This document shows, piece by piece, positions 1 through 9,426 of a DNA stretch of 64,000 bases. Position 1 is the first letter of the stretch, and each line of letters starts with the position of its first letter. The translations under genes were made by a program, and so were the position numbers. The notes beneath the pieces are model-generated. The model saw nothing but the letters and a program-made list of their open reading frames with translations. It made no database searches and was not told the DNA's origin. The DNA is from Erythrobacter litoralis HTCC2594 (GTDB lineage: Bacteria > Pseudomonadota > Alphaproteobacteria > Sphingomonadales > Sphingomonadaceae). The stretch covers positions 67,501-131,500 of the forward strand of contig NC_007722.1 in the NCBI RefSeq assembly GCF_000013005.1, written 5' to 3'.

Positions 1-927
<927 letters not shown>

Positions 928-1053
928 GAGAGTCTGCACTGTCAATGACAGGCCTGAATAGGCTTGGCATTGAGGAGGATTCTCACAGCCAGATCGCCCA
1001 CTGAATAACACCTTACCCAAGGTGCATCGATTAAACCCGCACGCTGGCTTTAT

Positions 1054-1171
1054 TGCTTCGTGGTCCTAGCGCCTGTGACCCACCCGATCCCATCTCGAAC
1101 TCGGCCGTGAAACCAGGCAGCGCCGATGGTACTAGTGCTCAAGCACTGGAAGAGTAGGTCACCGCGAGGCA
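1054..1171 (+). rRNA. 5S ribosomal RNA
   Basis: The interval has the 5S core (cccgatcccatctcgaactc and gatggtactagtg). Its ends pair into the terminal helix I: tgcttcgtgg at 1054-1063 is complementary, with G-U pairs, to ccgcgaggca at 1162-1171. The length of about 118 nt is normal. The boundaries come from that pairing. Confidence 0.95.
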
Positions 1172-1434
1172 TTATGGCCAGCGAGCGTGGAACAAACCCA
1201 TTCACAAGTCGAAGGGCTGACCCGTAAGGGCGGCCCTTTTGGCGTCTCTGGTCATTGGACGCATGAGGCGCCGATCATCTCCGAGGTCATGTCTCGGGGG
1301 TTCGGTCAGACGGACCCGAAGGGTCCGCAAGGCCGACCGGCCGTCCGCAGCGACGCGATCGCAGATCGCATGAGCGAGGAAAGCCGAGGCTGCTGATGCA
1401 GCCGCTGGCGCTTGAAGCCAGGAAATGACGGTGC

Positions 1435-1511
<77 letters not shown>

Positions 1512-1537
1512 CCGTCTCGTGAGATCATTCAAACAAT

Positions 1538-1567
1538 GGCTCCGCTGATCTCAGCGGGGCCTTTTTT
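1538..1567 (+). terminator. Rho-independent terminator of the rRNA operon
   Basis: An 11-bp stem, ggctccgctga paired with tcagcggggcc (one G-U pair), closes on a two-base loop and runs straight into a run of six T. It lies 26 bases after the initiator tRNA and before the protease gene, so it should end the rRNA transcript. Confidence 0.9.
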
Positions 1568-1685
1568 GTGCGTGTTCACCGCTACACTGTACCAACGCGG
1601 CCAGCCGCACTGTCATCAGTTCCAGCCGCGCACGTTTTGTCCCATCGCAAAGATGCGATAAGACACCCCGAGCACACAGGAGGGG

Positions 1686-3722
1686 ATGATGGTCACAGCG
1701 CGCTGGGCTGTATTTGCGACCGGATTGCTGCTGGCGTGGCCGTTCCTGGCCTCGGCGCAGGTCGTTGAAGGGTCGGCCGACGTCGACAATTCAGCGATGA
1801 CGGAGCCCGGTCCGCCCGAGCCGGAAGACGCAGAACCGGTAAACGAGGCTCAAGCCCCGGACTCCTTCGACTCCTCTTTCCCGCACAACGGCTTTATCAC
1901 GACGCTGGTGCGAATTTCGCCCGACATTGTCGAGCGGCGCGCAGAAATCGTCGCTGCGATCGAGGCGCAGCCGGGCTGGGCGATCGGCGATGAGGACGAT
2001 GCCGAGTTCGAAGTCGTCCCCAACCCCGAATATTATCAGGACCTGCTGTTCGCGCGGATCAAGCGGCGCGAATTCGACCGTTCGCATTCGCGCTTGCCAT
2101 CCGAGGCGATGGATATTGCCGACATCATGGTGTTCCATAATCCGGAGACCGGCGTCTCCTGGAACGATTTGCGTGGCAAGGGGAACTTTCCCGATCCCGC
2201 GCGACCGAAAGTACCGCATTGGGGCCTCGATGTGCCGGTGCCGGTCGACCTCGGGCCTGCCGACGGCGCGGATCTGATCTCGCGCCTGCAGGCCGCCATG
2301 GCGCCCGTCGCGCGCCATCATGCTCTTCTGGGGTTGGTCAACGACCAAGGCGGATTTCTCAAACTATGCGTGTCCAACGATCCCGCTCCGGAAGGATATT
2401 GCCCGGTGCAGGAACGCGGCGATCGCCCGATGTTGCTCTATTTCAAACCCTTTTACATCCGCGCGGTCGGTGAAGATTCGCTCCCCGGTAGCGAAATGAC
2501 CTTTCTCGCTGTCGCCCCCGATCGCGCCATCGTCCATCTCGCCACGGTGCCGATAGCAAGGGTGCGTGAGATCGGGCCCGGGGGCGAGGAGCTTTCCGCA
2601 TTTACCGTGGGCGACAATTATGAAGCCCCTGCGCGGATGGAGGAGTTCGGAGACTACCAGGTCATCGCCATCGCCTCGCCCGACATTCTTGATCCCCGCA
2701 TCTGGCAAATCCGCCCCGGCGACCCCTTGCCGCAAGATCTCTGCACGACCGAAATCCAGTTGCGCGTTTGCGAGACGATGCGCGGCAATTATCGCATCGT
2801 CGGCGATCGACCGCTGACGACAGGGCTCGTCGAGTTCAAGGTCTTCACCGACGCGTGGAATGCGGTGGCGCCAGTCGGCGGCGGGCAGGCCACTCGGGAG
2901 GAGGGACTGTGGCAGGCACAACTATTCGCGCCGCGTGCCGGTTCGCCGACCGGTTTTTCGGGTGTGCTCAGCCCCGGCGGAGGGCGGCGGCTGAACTTCG
3001 AGAAGTCGCATAAATGCGGCGGCTCTTATATCGGGGACGGCTACATCCTCACCGCTGCGCACTGCGTCGATAAAGTCGGGCTGCGGGACTATCAGGTCCG
3101 CCTCGGTACGCTCGACATCCGGGTCGGTGGCAGCAATTTCCCGATCGAGTCCATGGTCATTCACAGTCGCTACCGGCAGCGGCGTGACAAAGCCGATATC
3201 GCGCTGCTGCGGATCAAGACCGACCGTCGTCTCGACCGGCTTCTTGGCAAGGGCCTTGTTGCACCAGCCCCGCTCGCGCCTATGGGCCGCAGGTTGCCGC
3301 AGAATAGCGCCGTCGACATGACGGGCTGGGGCTTCACCAGCGCCGCCACGCCGGGCGGCGACTCGCTGGTCGATGCGGAAGGCAACACCCAGCGCAATGC
3401 CGCCAAGCTGATGAAAGTGCCGCTCAAGACGAGCGCGACATCGACCTGCACGCGCCATCGGCAACTGAGCGTTTACGCTTCTGCCGACATCGTCTGCACG
3501 CTTCCCGCGAGAGAGGGGACCGGAGCATGCTTCAGCGACAGCGGGGGCCCGTTAACCCGGAGGGTCGGCGGACGTCGGCAACTGGTCGGCATAGTGTCCG
3601 CCGGAATCGGCTGCGCACAACCCGGCATGCCGACCGCATATACGCGCATCGCCAACTTTCGCAGTTGGATCGAACGTGCCAAGGTTGCCGCGCGTGTTCC
3701 GGGCAAGCACCGGATTCCCTGA
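1686..3722 (+). CDS. Exported trypsin-like (S1 family) serine protease with long N-terminal region
   Basis: The 678-residue protein begins with a signal peptide (hydrophobic core about residues 8-22, ending FLASAQ). About 400 residues that I do not recognise follow, then a C-terminal chymotrypsin-fold domain from about residue 440. The catalytic triad is readable: His459 in LTAAHC, Asp504 in KADIALL and Ser619 in FSDSGGPL. The usual Gly before the Asp of GDSGGP is Ser here. The domain should act outside the cytoplasm, on unknown substrates. The Shine-Dalgarno aggagg at 1678-1683 touches the first ATG, so the second ATG at 1689 (five-base spacing) is the more likely start. The gene follows the rRNA terminator and precedes the PLP enzyme by 15 bases. 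Family confidence is high; role unknown. Confidence 0.88.
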   Translation: MMVTARWAVFATGLLLAWPFLASAQVVEGSADVDNSAMTEPGPPEPEDAEPVNEAQAPDSFDSSFPHNGFITTLVRISPDIVERRAEIVAAIEAQPGWAIGDEDDAEFEVVPNPEYYQDLLFARIKRREFDRSHSRLPSEAMDIADIMVFHNPETGVSWNDLRGKGNFPDPARPKVPHWGLDVPVPVDLGPADGADLISRLQAAMAPVARHHALLGLVNDQGGFLKLCVSNDPAPEGYCPVQERGDRPMLLYFKPFYIRAVGEDSLPGSEMTFLAVAPDRAIVHLATVPIARVREIGPGGEELSAFTVGDNYEAPARMEEFGDYQVIAIASPDILDPRIWQIRPGDPLPQDLCTTEIQLRVCETMRGNYRIVGDRPLTTGLVEFKVFTDAWNAVAPVGGGQATREEGLWQAQLFAPRAGSPTGFSGVLSPGGGRRLNFEKSHKCGGSYIGDGYILTAAHCVDKVGLRDYQVRLGTLDIRVGGSNFPIESMVIHSRYRQRRDKADIALLRIKTDRRLDRLLGKGLVAPAPLAPMGRRLPQNSAVDMTGWGFTSAATPGGDSLVDAEGNTQRNAAKLMKVPLKTSATSTCTRHRQLSVYASADIVCTLPAREGTGACFSDSGGPLTRRVGGRRQLVGIVSAGIGCAQPGMPTAYTRIANFRSWIERAKVAARVPGKHRIP

Positions 3723-3737
3723 CGAAGTGAGATTGCG

Positions 3738-4976
3738 ATGACGATGCCGAAACGCGGCCGGGACTGGGCCGAAGTGCGTGCCGAAATGATCGATCGCGGC
3801 GCCGGCGACGCCAAGTGGCGCGATGGCAAGACGGCGGTGTATGTCTTCAATGCCGGTCCCGATATCGCCGAAGTCCAGCACGAAGCGTATGCGCTCTACA
3901 TGTCCGAGAACGGCCTCGGTCCGCTCGCCTTTCCCTCGCTCGCGCAAATGGAGCGCGAGGTCATCGAAATGGCACTGTCGCTGCTGCGCGGTCCCGAGGG
4001 TGCGGCAGGGGCGATGACTTCCGGCGGGACCGACAGCATCACAATGGCGGTCAAGGCCGCGCGCGATTTCGCGCGGGCGGAAAAGGGCCTGAGCGGGCCC
4101 GCCAATATCGTCCTGCCGAAATCGGCGCACCCGGCCTTCGACAAGGCAGCGCATCTGATGGACATCGAAGTGCGCCGCGTGCCGCTGAAAGACGACGGCA
4201 GTTACGAGGCCGATCCAGCGGCGATGGATGCGGCTTGCGACGCAGCGACGATCATGATGGTCGGTTCGGCCCCCAACTTCCCGCACGGCATCGTCGACCC
4301 GATCATGACGCTCGGCGAAGTGGCGCAGGCGCGGGACATCTGGCTGCACACCGACGCCTGCGTCGGAGGCTATTTCGCGCCGTTTGCGCGCATGAACGGT
4401 GTCGACGTTCCGCCCTTCGATTTCGAAGTGCCCGCCGTGCGTTCGATGAGCGCCGACCTGCACAAATACGGCTATGCCGCCAAGGGCGCGTCGACCGTGC
4501 TGTTCCGCTCGGAAGAGTATTACAATCATATGCCGTTCGAGAACCGCGACTGGAGCGGCGCGCCGATGAAGACGCCGACCCTGGCCGGCACGCGGCCCGG
4601 CGGAGCCATTTCCGCGGCTTGGGCTGTGATGCAGGTACTGGGCGTCGAAGGCTATCGCGAGAAACAGGGTCTCGTGTGCGCCACTCGCGAGCGCGTGGAG
4701 GCTGGCGTGCGCGAGCTGGGCTTCGAAGTGCTGGGCAATCCGCTGCTCGGGCTGATTGCGTTCCGCCATCCCGAACACGACAATTACGCGATCTACAGCG
4801 AAATGTACCGCAAGGGCTGGTTCACCTCGCTGACCATCGAGCCGCCTGCTCTGCACCTGATGCTTTCGCCCAAGCATGCCGAAGTCATCGACGATTACCT
4901 GGTGGATCTTGCTGCAGGCCTAGAAACTGTCGCGGCCGGCAAGGAAGGGCCCCAGGTCGAAGCGCGTTACAACTGA
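3738..4976 (+). CDS. Sphingosine-1-phosphate-lyase-like PLP-dependent decarboxylase
   Basis: This 412-residue group II PLP decarboxylase-fold protein resembles the sphingosine-1-phosphate lyase branch more than glutamate decarboxylase. TSGGTDS near residue 95 binds the cofactor phosphate. The cofactor lysine is Lys243 in SADLHKYGYAAKG, matching the HKYGYAPKG-type motif of S1P lyases. Those enzymes cleave phosphorylated long-chain bases into a fatty aldehyde and phosphoethanolamine. Sphingomonads make sphingolipids, so a turnover role fits, although bacterial relatives may act on other phosphoamines. There is no N-terminal TM helix, so it should be soluble, unlike the eukaryotic enzyme. The start has a weak ribosome site; ATG at 3744 is an alternative. 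Family is clear, substrate inferred. Confidence 0.8.
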   Translation: MTMPKRGRDWAEVRAEMIDRGAGDAKWRDGKTAVYVFNAGPDIAEVQHEAYALYMSENGLGPLAFPSLAQMEREVIEMALSLLRGPEGAAGAMTSGGTDSITMAVKAARDFARAEKGLSGPANIVLPKSAHPAFDKAAHLMDIEVRRVPLKDDGSYEADPAAMDAACDAATIMMVGSAPNFPHGIVDPIMTLGEVAQARDIWLHTDACVGGYFAPFARMNGVDVPPFDFEVPAVRSMSADLHKYGYAAKGASTVLFRSEEYYNHMPFENRDWSGAPMKTPTLAGTRPGGAISAAWAVMQVLGVEGYREKQGLVCATRERVEAGVRELGFEVLGNPLLGLIAFRHPEHDNYAIYSEMYRKGWFTSLTIEPPALHLMLSPKHAEVIDDYLVDLAAGLETVAAGKEGPQVEARYN

Positions 4977-4992
4977 CACGTTGCAGCCCGAA

Positions 4993-5024
4993 TATAAAAA
5001 CGGGGCCGGATTGCTCCGGCCCCG
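4993..5024 (-). terminator. Rho-independent terminator for the acidic lipoprotein gene
   Basis: A perfect 10-bp stem, cggggccgga and tccggccccg around a four-base loop (5001-5024), is preceded on the plus strand by aaaaa. Read on the minus strand this gives a strong hairpin followed by ttttt, just downstream of the lipoprotein gene. It could also stop plus-strand transcription from the PLP enzyme, but lacks a T run in that direction. Confidence 0.85.
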
Positions 5025-5050
5025 CTGTAGTGTGCGCGTCGCGGAAGTGC

Positions 5051-5302
5051 TTACTGCTCTTCGCGCGGACCGGTGAACTCGTCGGCTTCGGCGGTGGCTT
5101 CTTCGGCCTCCATCGCGCCTTCGGCTTCGCCTTCCATGGTACCCTCTTCCATTGCGCCAACGTCGGTGGGTTCTTCCATGGCGGTCTGGTCAGCGGCAGT
5201 ATCTTCCATCGCCTCTTCTTCCGCCGCGGGCTCGGCGCAGGCTGCGAGCAGCAGGGCCGCCGCTGCCGGTGCGGCAAATTTCACAAGTGTCTTCATCGTC
5301 AT
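5051..5302 (-). CDS. Small acidic lipoprotein
   Basis: An 81-83 residue protein with a lipoprotein signal: positively charged MKTLVK, a hydrophobic core and the lipobox LLAAC, whose Cys (residue 20 from the second Met) would be lipidated. The mature part is almost entirely Glu, Ala, Met and Thr in short imperfect repeats (AMEE, TMEGE, AMEAEE), so it is probably disordered and very acidic. The first ATG (5302) abuts the Shine-Dalgarno aggggaa; the ATG at 5296 has better spacing. A dedicated terminator follows. No function is recognised. A surface-charge or metal/cation-binding role would be a guess. Confidence 0.75.
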   Translation of the reverse strand: MTMKTLVKFAAPAAAALLLAACAEPAAEEEAMEDTAADQTAMEEPTDVGAMEEGTMEGEAEGAMEAEEATAEADEFTGPREEQ

Positions 5303-5324
5303 TCCCCTCTCCGTGATGCGTCCC

Positions 5325-7289
5325 TCAAACGAACCCGAATCTCTTTATCAGCGCGCGATACTCGTCGGTTTCCCTGATCGGCGCAAGTAGCGGGTCGTAA
5401 TAGAGCCACACGAGCCCGCTGTCGCGCAGGCGCTCGGCTTCGCCCAGCGCCGCGAGCGCGCCTTCGATATCGCCCCATTGCGACAGGATCTGAACGTATT
5501 GATAGCTGCTCTCGTCGCCATATTCGGCCTTGAGCGCTTGGTAATGCGCCTTCGCCGCCGCGGTATTACCAAGCTTGTGCTCGACGATCGCTCCGCCGGT
5601 TTTCTGCCACACAAAGAAAGGATCGGCGGCGAAGGAGTCGCGAGCGGCTTCGAAATCGCCCAGTTCGAGCTGGGCCAGGCCTTTCGAATAGTGGTAGCTC
5701 GATAGCTGCGGCTGCAGCGCCCTGGCCTCGTCGAAGTGATCGATCGCTTCTGCGTACCTGCCCGCGGCATAGGCGATATTGCCGTAGAAAACGAACACCC
5801 GGGCATTGAGCGGATCGAGGCCGACCGCGCGCTCGATGGCTGCACTGGCGCCGTCCGCATCTCCGATTCGAGAGCGGAATTTCGCATAACGACTGAGGAT
5901 TTCCGCATCCCCTGCGCCAAGTTGGTAGGAGCGCTCGTAAGGGTCGCGCGCCGCCTGCATGTCGAGCCGGTTGGCGAAGGCAAAGCCGAGCGCGGAGTGG
6001 CCGTCGGCAAACTCCGGCGCAAGGCGCACGGCTTCGCGCGCCGCTTCGGCTGCAGAGCCATACACTTCGGCGCGGTTTTCCGGTGCGGTGTAGAGGTTGC
6101 CGATCACCGAGATGGCGCGGCTCTTGCCGGCGTGGGCAGCGGCATAGCCGGGATCAATCGCGACCGCTTCTTCGAACTTGGCAAGCGCTTGCCGATCGGT
6201 GTTTTGGTCGGTCCCGGCGTCGAACAATTCGTTGCCGCGCAGGAACGCTTCGTAAGCCGCGACGTTGTCGGTGCCGCCGATCTGCTCGCCGGTATTGCGA
6301 CCTTCGATCTGGGCCGTGAGTTCCGCGATCACGGCTGCGGCAATCGCGCTCTGGATCTCGAACACCCCGTCGATGGCGCGGTCGAAACTCAATTGCCGCT
6401 CGGTAAAACCGGTGCTTCCGTCGGTAAGGGCGGCGGTCACGCGCAACTGGTCGCCTTCACGGCGGACGTCGCCGTTAAGCAGAAATGCCACCTTGAGCTT
6501 GCTGGCGATCTCCTTCGCGTCGGCTTCTGTTTCGCGGAAGGTGTTGGAAGAAGCCTTTGCCGCGACCTTCAACAAGGGGTTCTGGGCCAGCCGCGCGCGG
6601 ATTTCGGCAGCCAGACCGTCGGCAAACCAGGTCTGGTCCTCGCCGCCGCCGATGGTTTCGAACGGCAAGACGGCAATGCTGTTGCTGCGGGTGCCGCCGA
6701 ACACACCGAACTGCCAGGCTGCAAGCCCGCCGACACCGGCCAGCGCGGCTATACCGCCGCCTATCGCCAAGCGACGATCGACGCTGAAACGACCGGTATC
6801 GGGAGACGGCGCCGGATGCGAGACGAAATGCGCAGCCGTTCCCTCGCGTGAGTCGGGATGCATGCGTTGCACAGTTTGCACCAGATCGGCGAGGCCCGCC
6901 GGATCGAGCGGCCCCGGCTTCGATGCCAAAGTGACACACTGGAATTGGCGGAAACCGAGCGGCGGCTCGCTGCCATCGATGGAGGCCGGGACCAGGCAAT
7001 GCCTGTCGCGCCCGCGCATGGCTTCGTCGTGTACCCAATGGGACTTGGTCGAGGCATGCGACCACAAGACGATGACCGCATAGGCGTTTTCGAGCCTGTC
7101 TTCGGTGATTTCGTTATAGCGGGCGCCGCCTTCCAGCAGGCCGTCCCACCACACTGCGATGCCCGCGGCTTTCAGCGCTTCGATGACTTTCAGCGCGGCA
7201 GGGCGATCTTCGCGCGAATAGCTGACGAACGCCCACGGCGCCTCCTGCGCAGGAATGCTCTCGCCGCTCTTGTCGTCGGTCGGTTCCAT
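5325..7289 (-). CDS. TIR domain - TM helix - TolB-like - TPR protein
   Basis: The 654-residue protein has an N-terminal TIR domain (about residues 18-130). It opens with WAFVSYSRED, keeps the BB-loop region AVWWDGLLEGG, and has WVHDE at 85-89, the WxxxE motif whose Glu is catalytic in NAD-cleaving TIRs such as SARM1. One TM helix follows (about 174-196), then a TolB-N/FlgO-like domain (IAVLPFETIGG onward, about 204-300), then TPR-like helical repeats to the C-terminus. The start was placed at ATG 7289, giving MEPTDDK directly before the TIR. An upstream extension to 7640 would overlap the divergent gene and looks non-coding. It is probably a membrane-anchored NAD-consuming or signalling protein with a protein-interaction tail. 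See the findings for its link to the SLOG gene. Confidence 0.85.
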   Translation of the reverse strand: MEPTDDKSGESIPAQEAPWAFVSYSREDRPAALKVIEALKAAGIAVWWDGLLEGGARYNEITEDRLENAYAVIVLWSHASTKSHWVHDEAMRGRDRHCLVPASIDGSEPPLGFRQFQCVTLASKPGPLDPAGLADLVQTVQRMHPDSREGTAAHFVSHPAPSPDTGRFSVDRRLAIGGGIAALAGVGGLAAWQFGVFGGTRSNSIAVLPFETIGGGEDQTWFADGLAAEIRARLAQNPLLKVAAKASSNTFRETEADAKEIASKLKVAFLLNGDVRREGDQLRVTAALTDGSTGFTERQLSFDRAIDGVFEIQSAIAAAVIAELTAQIEGRNTGEQIGGTDNVAAYEAFLRGNELFDAGTDQNTDRQALAKFEEAVAIDPGYAAAHAGKSRAISVIGNLYTAPENRAEVYGSAAEAAREAVRLAPEFADGHSALGFAFANRLDMQAARDPYERSYQLGAGDAEILSRYAKFRSRIGDADGASAAIERAVGLDPLNARVFVFYGNIAYAAGRYAEAIDHFDEARALQPQLSSYHYSKGLAQLELGDFEAARDSFAADPFFVWQKTGGAIVEHKLGNTAAAKAHYQALKAEYGDESSYQYVQILSQWGDIEGALAALGEAERLRDSGLVWLYYDPLLAPIRETDEYRALIKRFGFV

Positions 7290-7419
7290 TGCCCGGCCTT
7301 GCCCTCCCACCTGTGGCCCGACGGAATTACTCCAGTTCGTGCATCGTGTCGAATTTTCCGGCGCTTGCCGGGTGCCGGGTGATTCACTAGGTTCGCGGGC
7401 TGCGCGCGGGGGTGGGCCG

Positions 7420-9426
7420 ATGACAGCTGCTGGAACAAGGGTTTCGATTGCGGAAGCGGAAGAGCCGCCCGTTCCGGATCCTTGCATGGTGGTCGGCGTC
7501 ACGGGCCATCGCAGCTCGCACCCGTCCTTTCCCGAGAACTCAGCACGCCTGCGGGCGGTGATAGAAGACATCTTCGCGAAGATCGATGCTGCATTGCAGG
7601 CGGGCGGAACCGGTTGCACATGCACGACCGCTTTGGTCACCCTGCTCGCCGACGGCGCGGATCATTTGGCGGCCAATGCGGCGCTCGAGCGCTCTTGGAA
7701 GTTGGTGACGCCCCTGCCGTTCGGCAGAAAGCTCAATGCGGCCATAAATTCCGGTGTTGCGACTGCGGCCGATGCCAAGGCCCTGCTCGCCGGTGAACCG
7801 GTCGCCGATCAGACGGTTGCCGATCGGGCGAAGAATATCGAGTTACTGGCAGATCAAGCTTGCCTGTTCGAGATGGCGGACGAGGATGAGGCGATTTGCA
7901 AACTGTTGCTGGCTGCGCTCGATCATCCGGACGATCGATCGGCGCTGGAGAAATTCCAGCTCGCCGCCGCCCGCCGCGCGGCGCTGGCCGGCACCGTGCT
8001 GGTCGAGCAGTCCGATCTCGTCATCGCGATATGGGACGGGCAGTCGGTGGATTCTGTCGGCGGGACCGGCCACACGGTTTCGGCGGCGCTGGAGACCGGC
8101 TGTCCGGTCGTGTGGATCGATCCGGGCAATCCGGAGCAGTGGCAGGTCTTCCGGTCAGCCGAAGGACTGGCCACCGGGCATGCGCGCCACAAGGATTCGC
8201 CTGCGGAGCTTACCAAATGCGTGCGGCAGGCGGTCGATATCGATCTCGCCAAGTCGCGTGAAAGCCATGCGGGTCTGGAAGCGATCTCTCCGATCTGCTG
8301 GCACGGCACCAGCAGCTTCTGGAGCCACGCCTACCGTCGGATCGAGGCCTTCTTCGGCACATCCCGGTGGCGTGACAAGGTGGGCTGGATCGCGATGCGA
8401 TACGAATTGCCGAGCGAGATCGGCGAGGGCAGCCAGAAAGCCATGCTGACGGGGCTCGCAACGCTACCCGGCGCCGACGGCGATCTGCCCGCGCGTGTCG
8501 AGCGCGAAGTGCTCAGGCGCTTTGCCTGGACCGATGCAATCTCGTCGCGCCTCGCCGATCGCTATCGCTCCTCCATGGTGTGGAACTTTATTCTCGGTGC
8601 GATGGCGATCATCGTCGGTATCTTTTACCTGCCGCTTGTCGACGTCGCCCAGAAGTGGATCTTCGCTCTGGCCGAGTTCATCCTGCTGGTCGTCATCATC
8701 GGGAATACCGCGCTCGCAACGAAGCGCCGCGTCCACGGGCGCTGGTTCGAAACGCGGCGCGCGGCGGAGTATCTGCGCCACAGCCCCTTCCTGCTCGCGC
8801 TCGGAATCGCCCGCCCGCCGGGCCATTGGCCGCAGGGCGTGCGCACGTCCTGGCCCGAATGGTATGCGCGTCATGCCCTGCGCGCGGTGGGACTGCCCGA
8901 AGTAAGGGTCGACAGCTCCTACCTGCGCGGTGTGCTGGAGTTCCTGCGCGACCATCACGTCGACCCGCAGCGCGACTATCACTTGGACAAGGCAGCGCGA
9001 TTGAACCGCGTCCGTCACAAGCTCGACCGGATTTCGGAGATCTCGTTCATCCTCGCTGTCATTACGGTCGCCAGTTATCTGCTGCTGGCCTTTTTTGCGG
9101 GGCGGGGCATGGTCGATCCCGGCTGGCTCGACAAGGCGGCAAAATGGTTCACCGTAGCCGCCGTGGCGCTGCCGACTCTGGGCGGCGCGATCGCGGCGAT
9201 CCGCTATTTCGCCGATTTCGAACGCTTCGCCGATATTTCCGACGTAACCGCGCGGCGGCTGGGCCATGTGTCCCAGCGGATCGCCACCCTGCTCAACGCT
9301 CCAGAGGAACGCCTCGATCTCGGACGTGTGGCGCGGGTCGTGCACGATACCGACGATATCGTTTTTTCCGAGATCCAGGCATGGCAGGCGGTCTTCAGCG
9401 GCAAAAGGACGACGATACCGGCATGA
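7420..9426 (+). CDS. SLOG-domain protein with two pairs of TM helices (SLATT/DUF4231-like)
   Basis: The 668-residue protein starts with a Rossmann-like SLOG domain: VVGVTGHR at about 24-31, LADGADHLA, and later GGTGHTVSAALETGCPVVW, the nucleotide-ligand-binding signature of SLOG proteins. A TM pair follows at about 386-406 and 413-433, then a charged helical stretch with RRAAEYLRH, and a second TM pair at about 538-560 and 575-600. This resembles 2TM SLATT or DUF4231 effector modules. ATG 7420 was chosen because it stands just before the conserved domain; the 55-codon upstream extension overlaps the divergent TIR gene. The stop overlaps the next start by ATGA. Inference: a ligand-gated membrane effector. 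Family assignment is by motif only. Confidence 0.72.
   Translation: MTAAGTRVSIAEAEEPPVPDPCMVVGVTGHRSSHPSFPENSARLRAVIEDIFAKIDAALQAGGTGCTCTTALVTLLADGADHLAANAALERSWKLVTPLPFGRKLNAAINSGVATAADAKALLAGEPVADQTVADRAKNIELLADQACLFEMADEDEAICKLLLAALDHPDDRSALEKFQLAAARRAALAGTVLVEQSDLVIAIWDGQSVDSVGGTGHTVSAALETGCPVVWIDPGNPEQWQVFRSAEGLATGHARHKDSPAELTKCVRQAVDIDLAKSRESHAGLEAISPICWHGTSSFWSHAYRRIEAFFGTSRWRDKVGWIAMRYELPSEIGEGSQKAMLTGLATLPGADGDLPARVEREVLRRFAWTDAISSRLADRYRSSMVWNFILGAMAIIVGIFYLPLVDVAQKWIFALAEFILLVVIIGNTALATKRRVHGRWFETRRAAEYLRHSPFLLALGIARPPGHWPQGVRTSWPEWYARHALRAVGLPEVRVDSSYLRGVLEFLRDHHVDPQRDYHLDKAARLNRVRHKLDRISEISFILAVITVASYLLLAFFAGRGMVDPGWLDKAAKWFTVAAVALPTLGGAIAAIRYFADFERFADISDVTARRLGHVSQRIATLLNAPEERLDLGRVARVVHDTDDIVFSEIQAWQAVFSGKRTTIPA

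Noticed and set aside
5325..9426. Calling the TIR and SLOG genes a standard Thoeris system
   Set aside because: The TIR protein has TolB-like and TPR modules and a TM helix, and the SLOG protein lacks a SIR2 domain. The resemblance is by parts only, so it is kept as a hypothesis.
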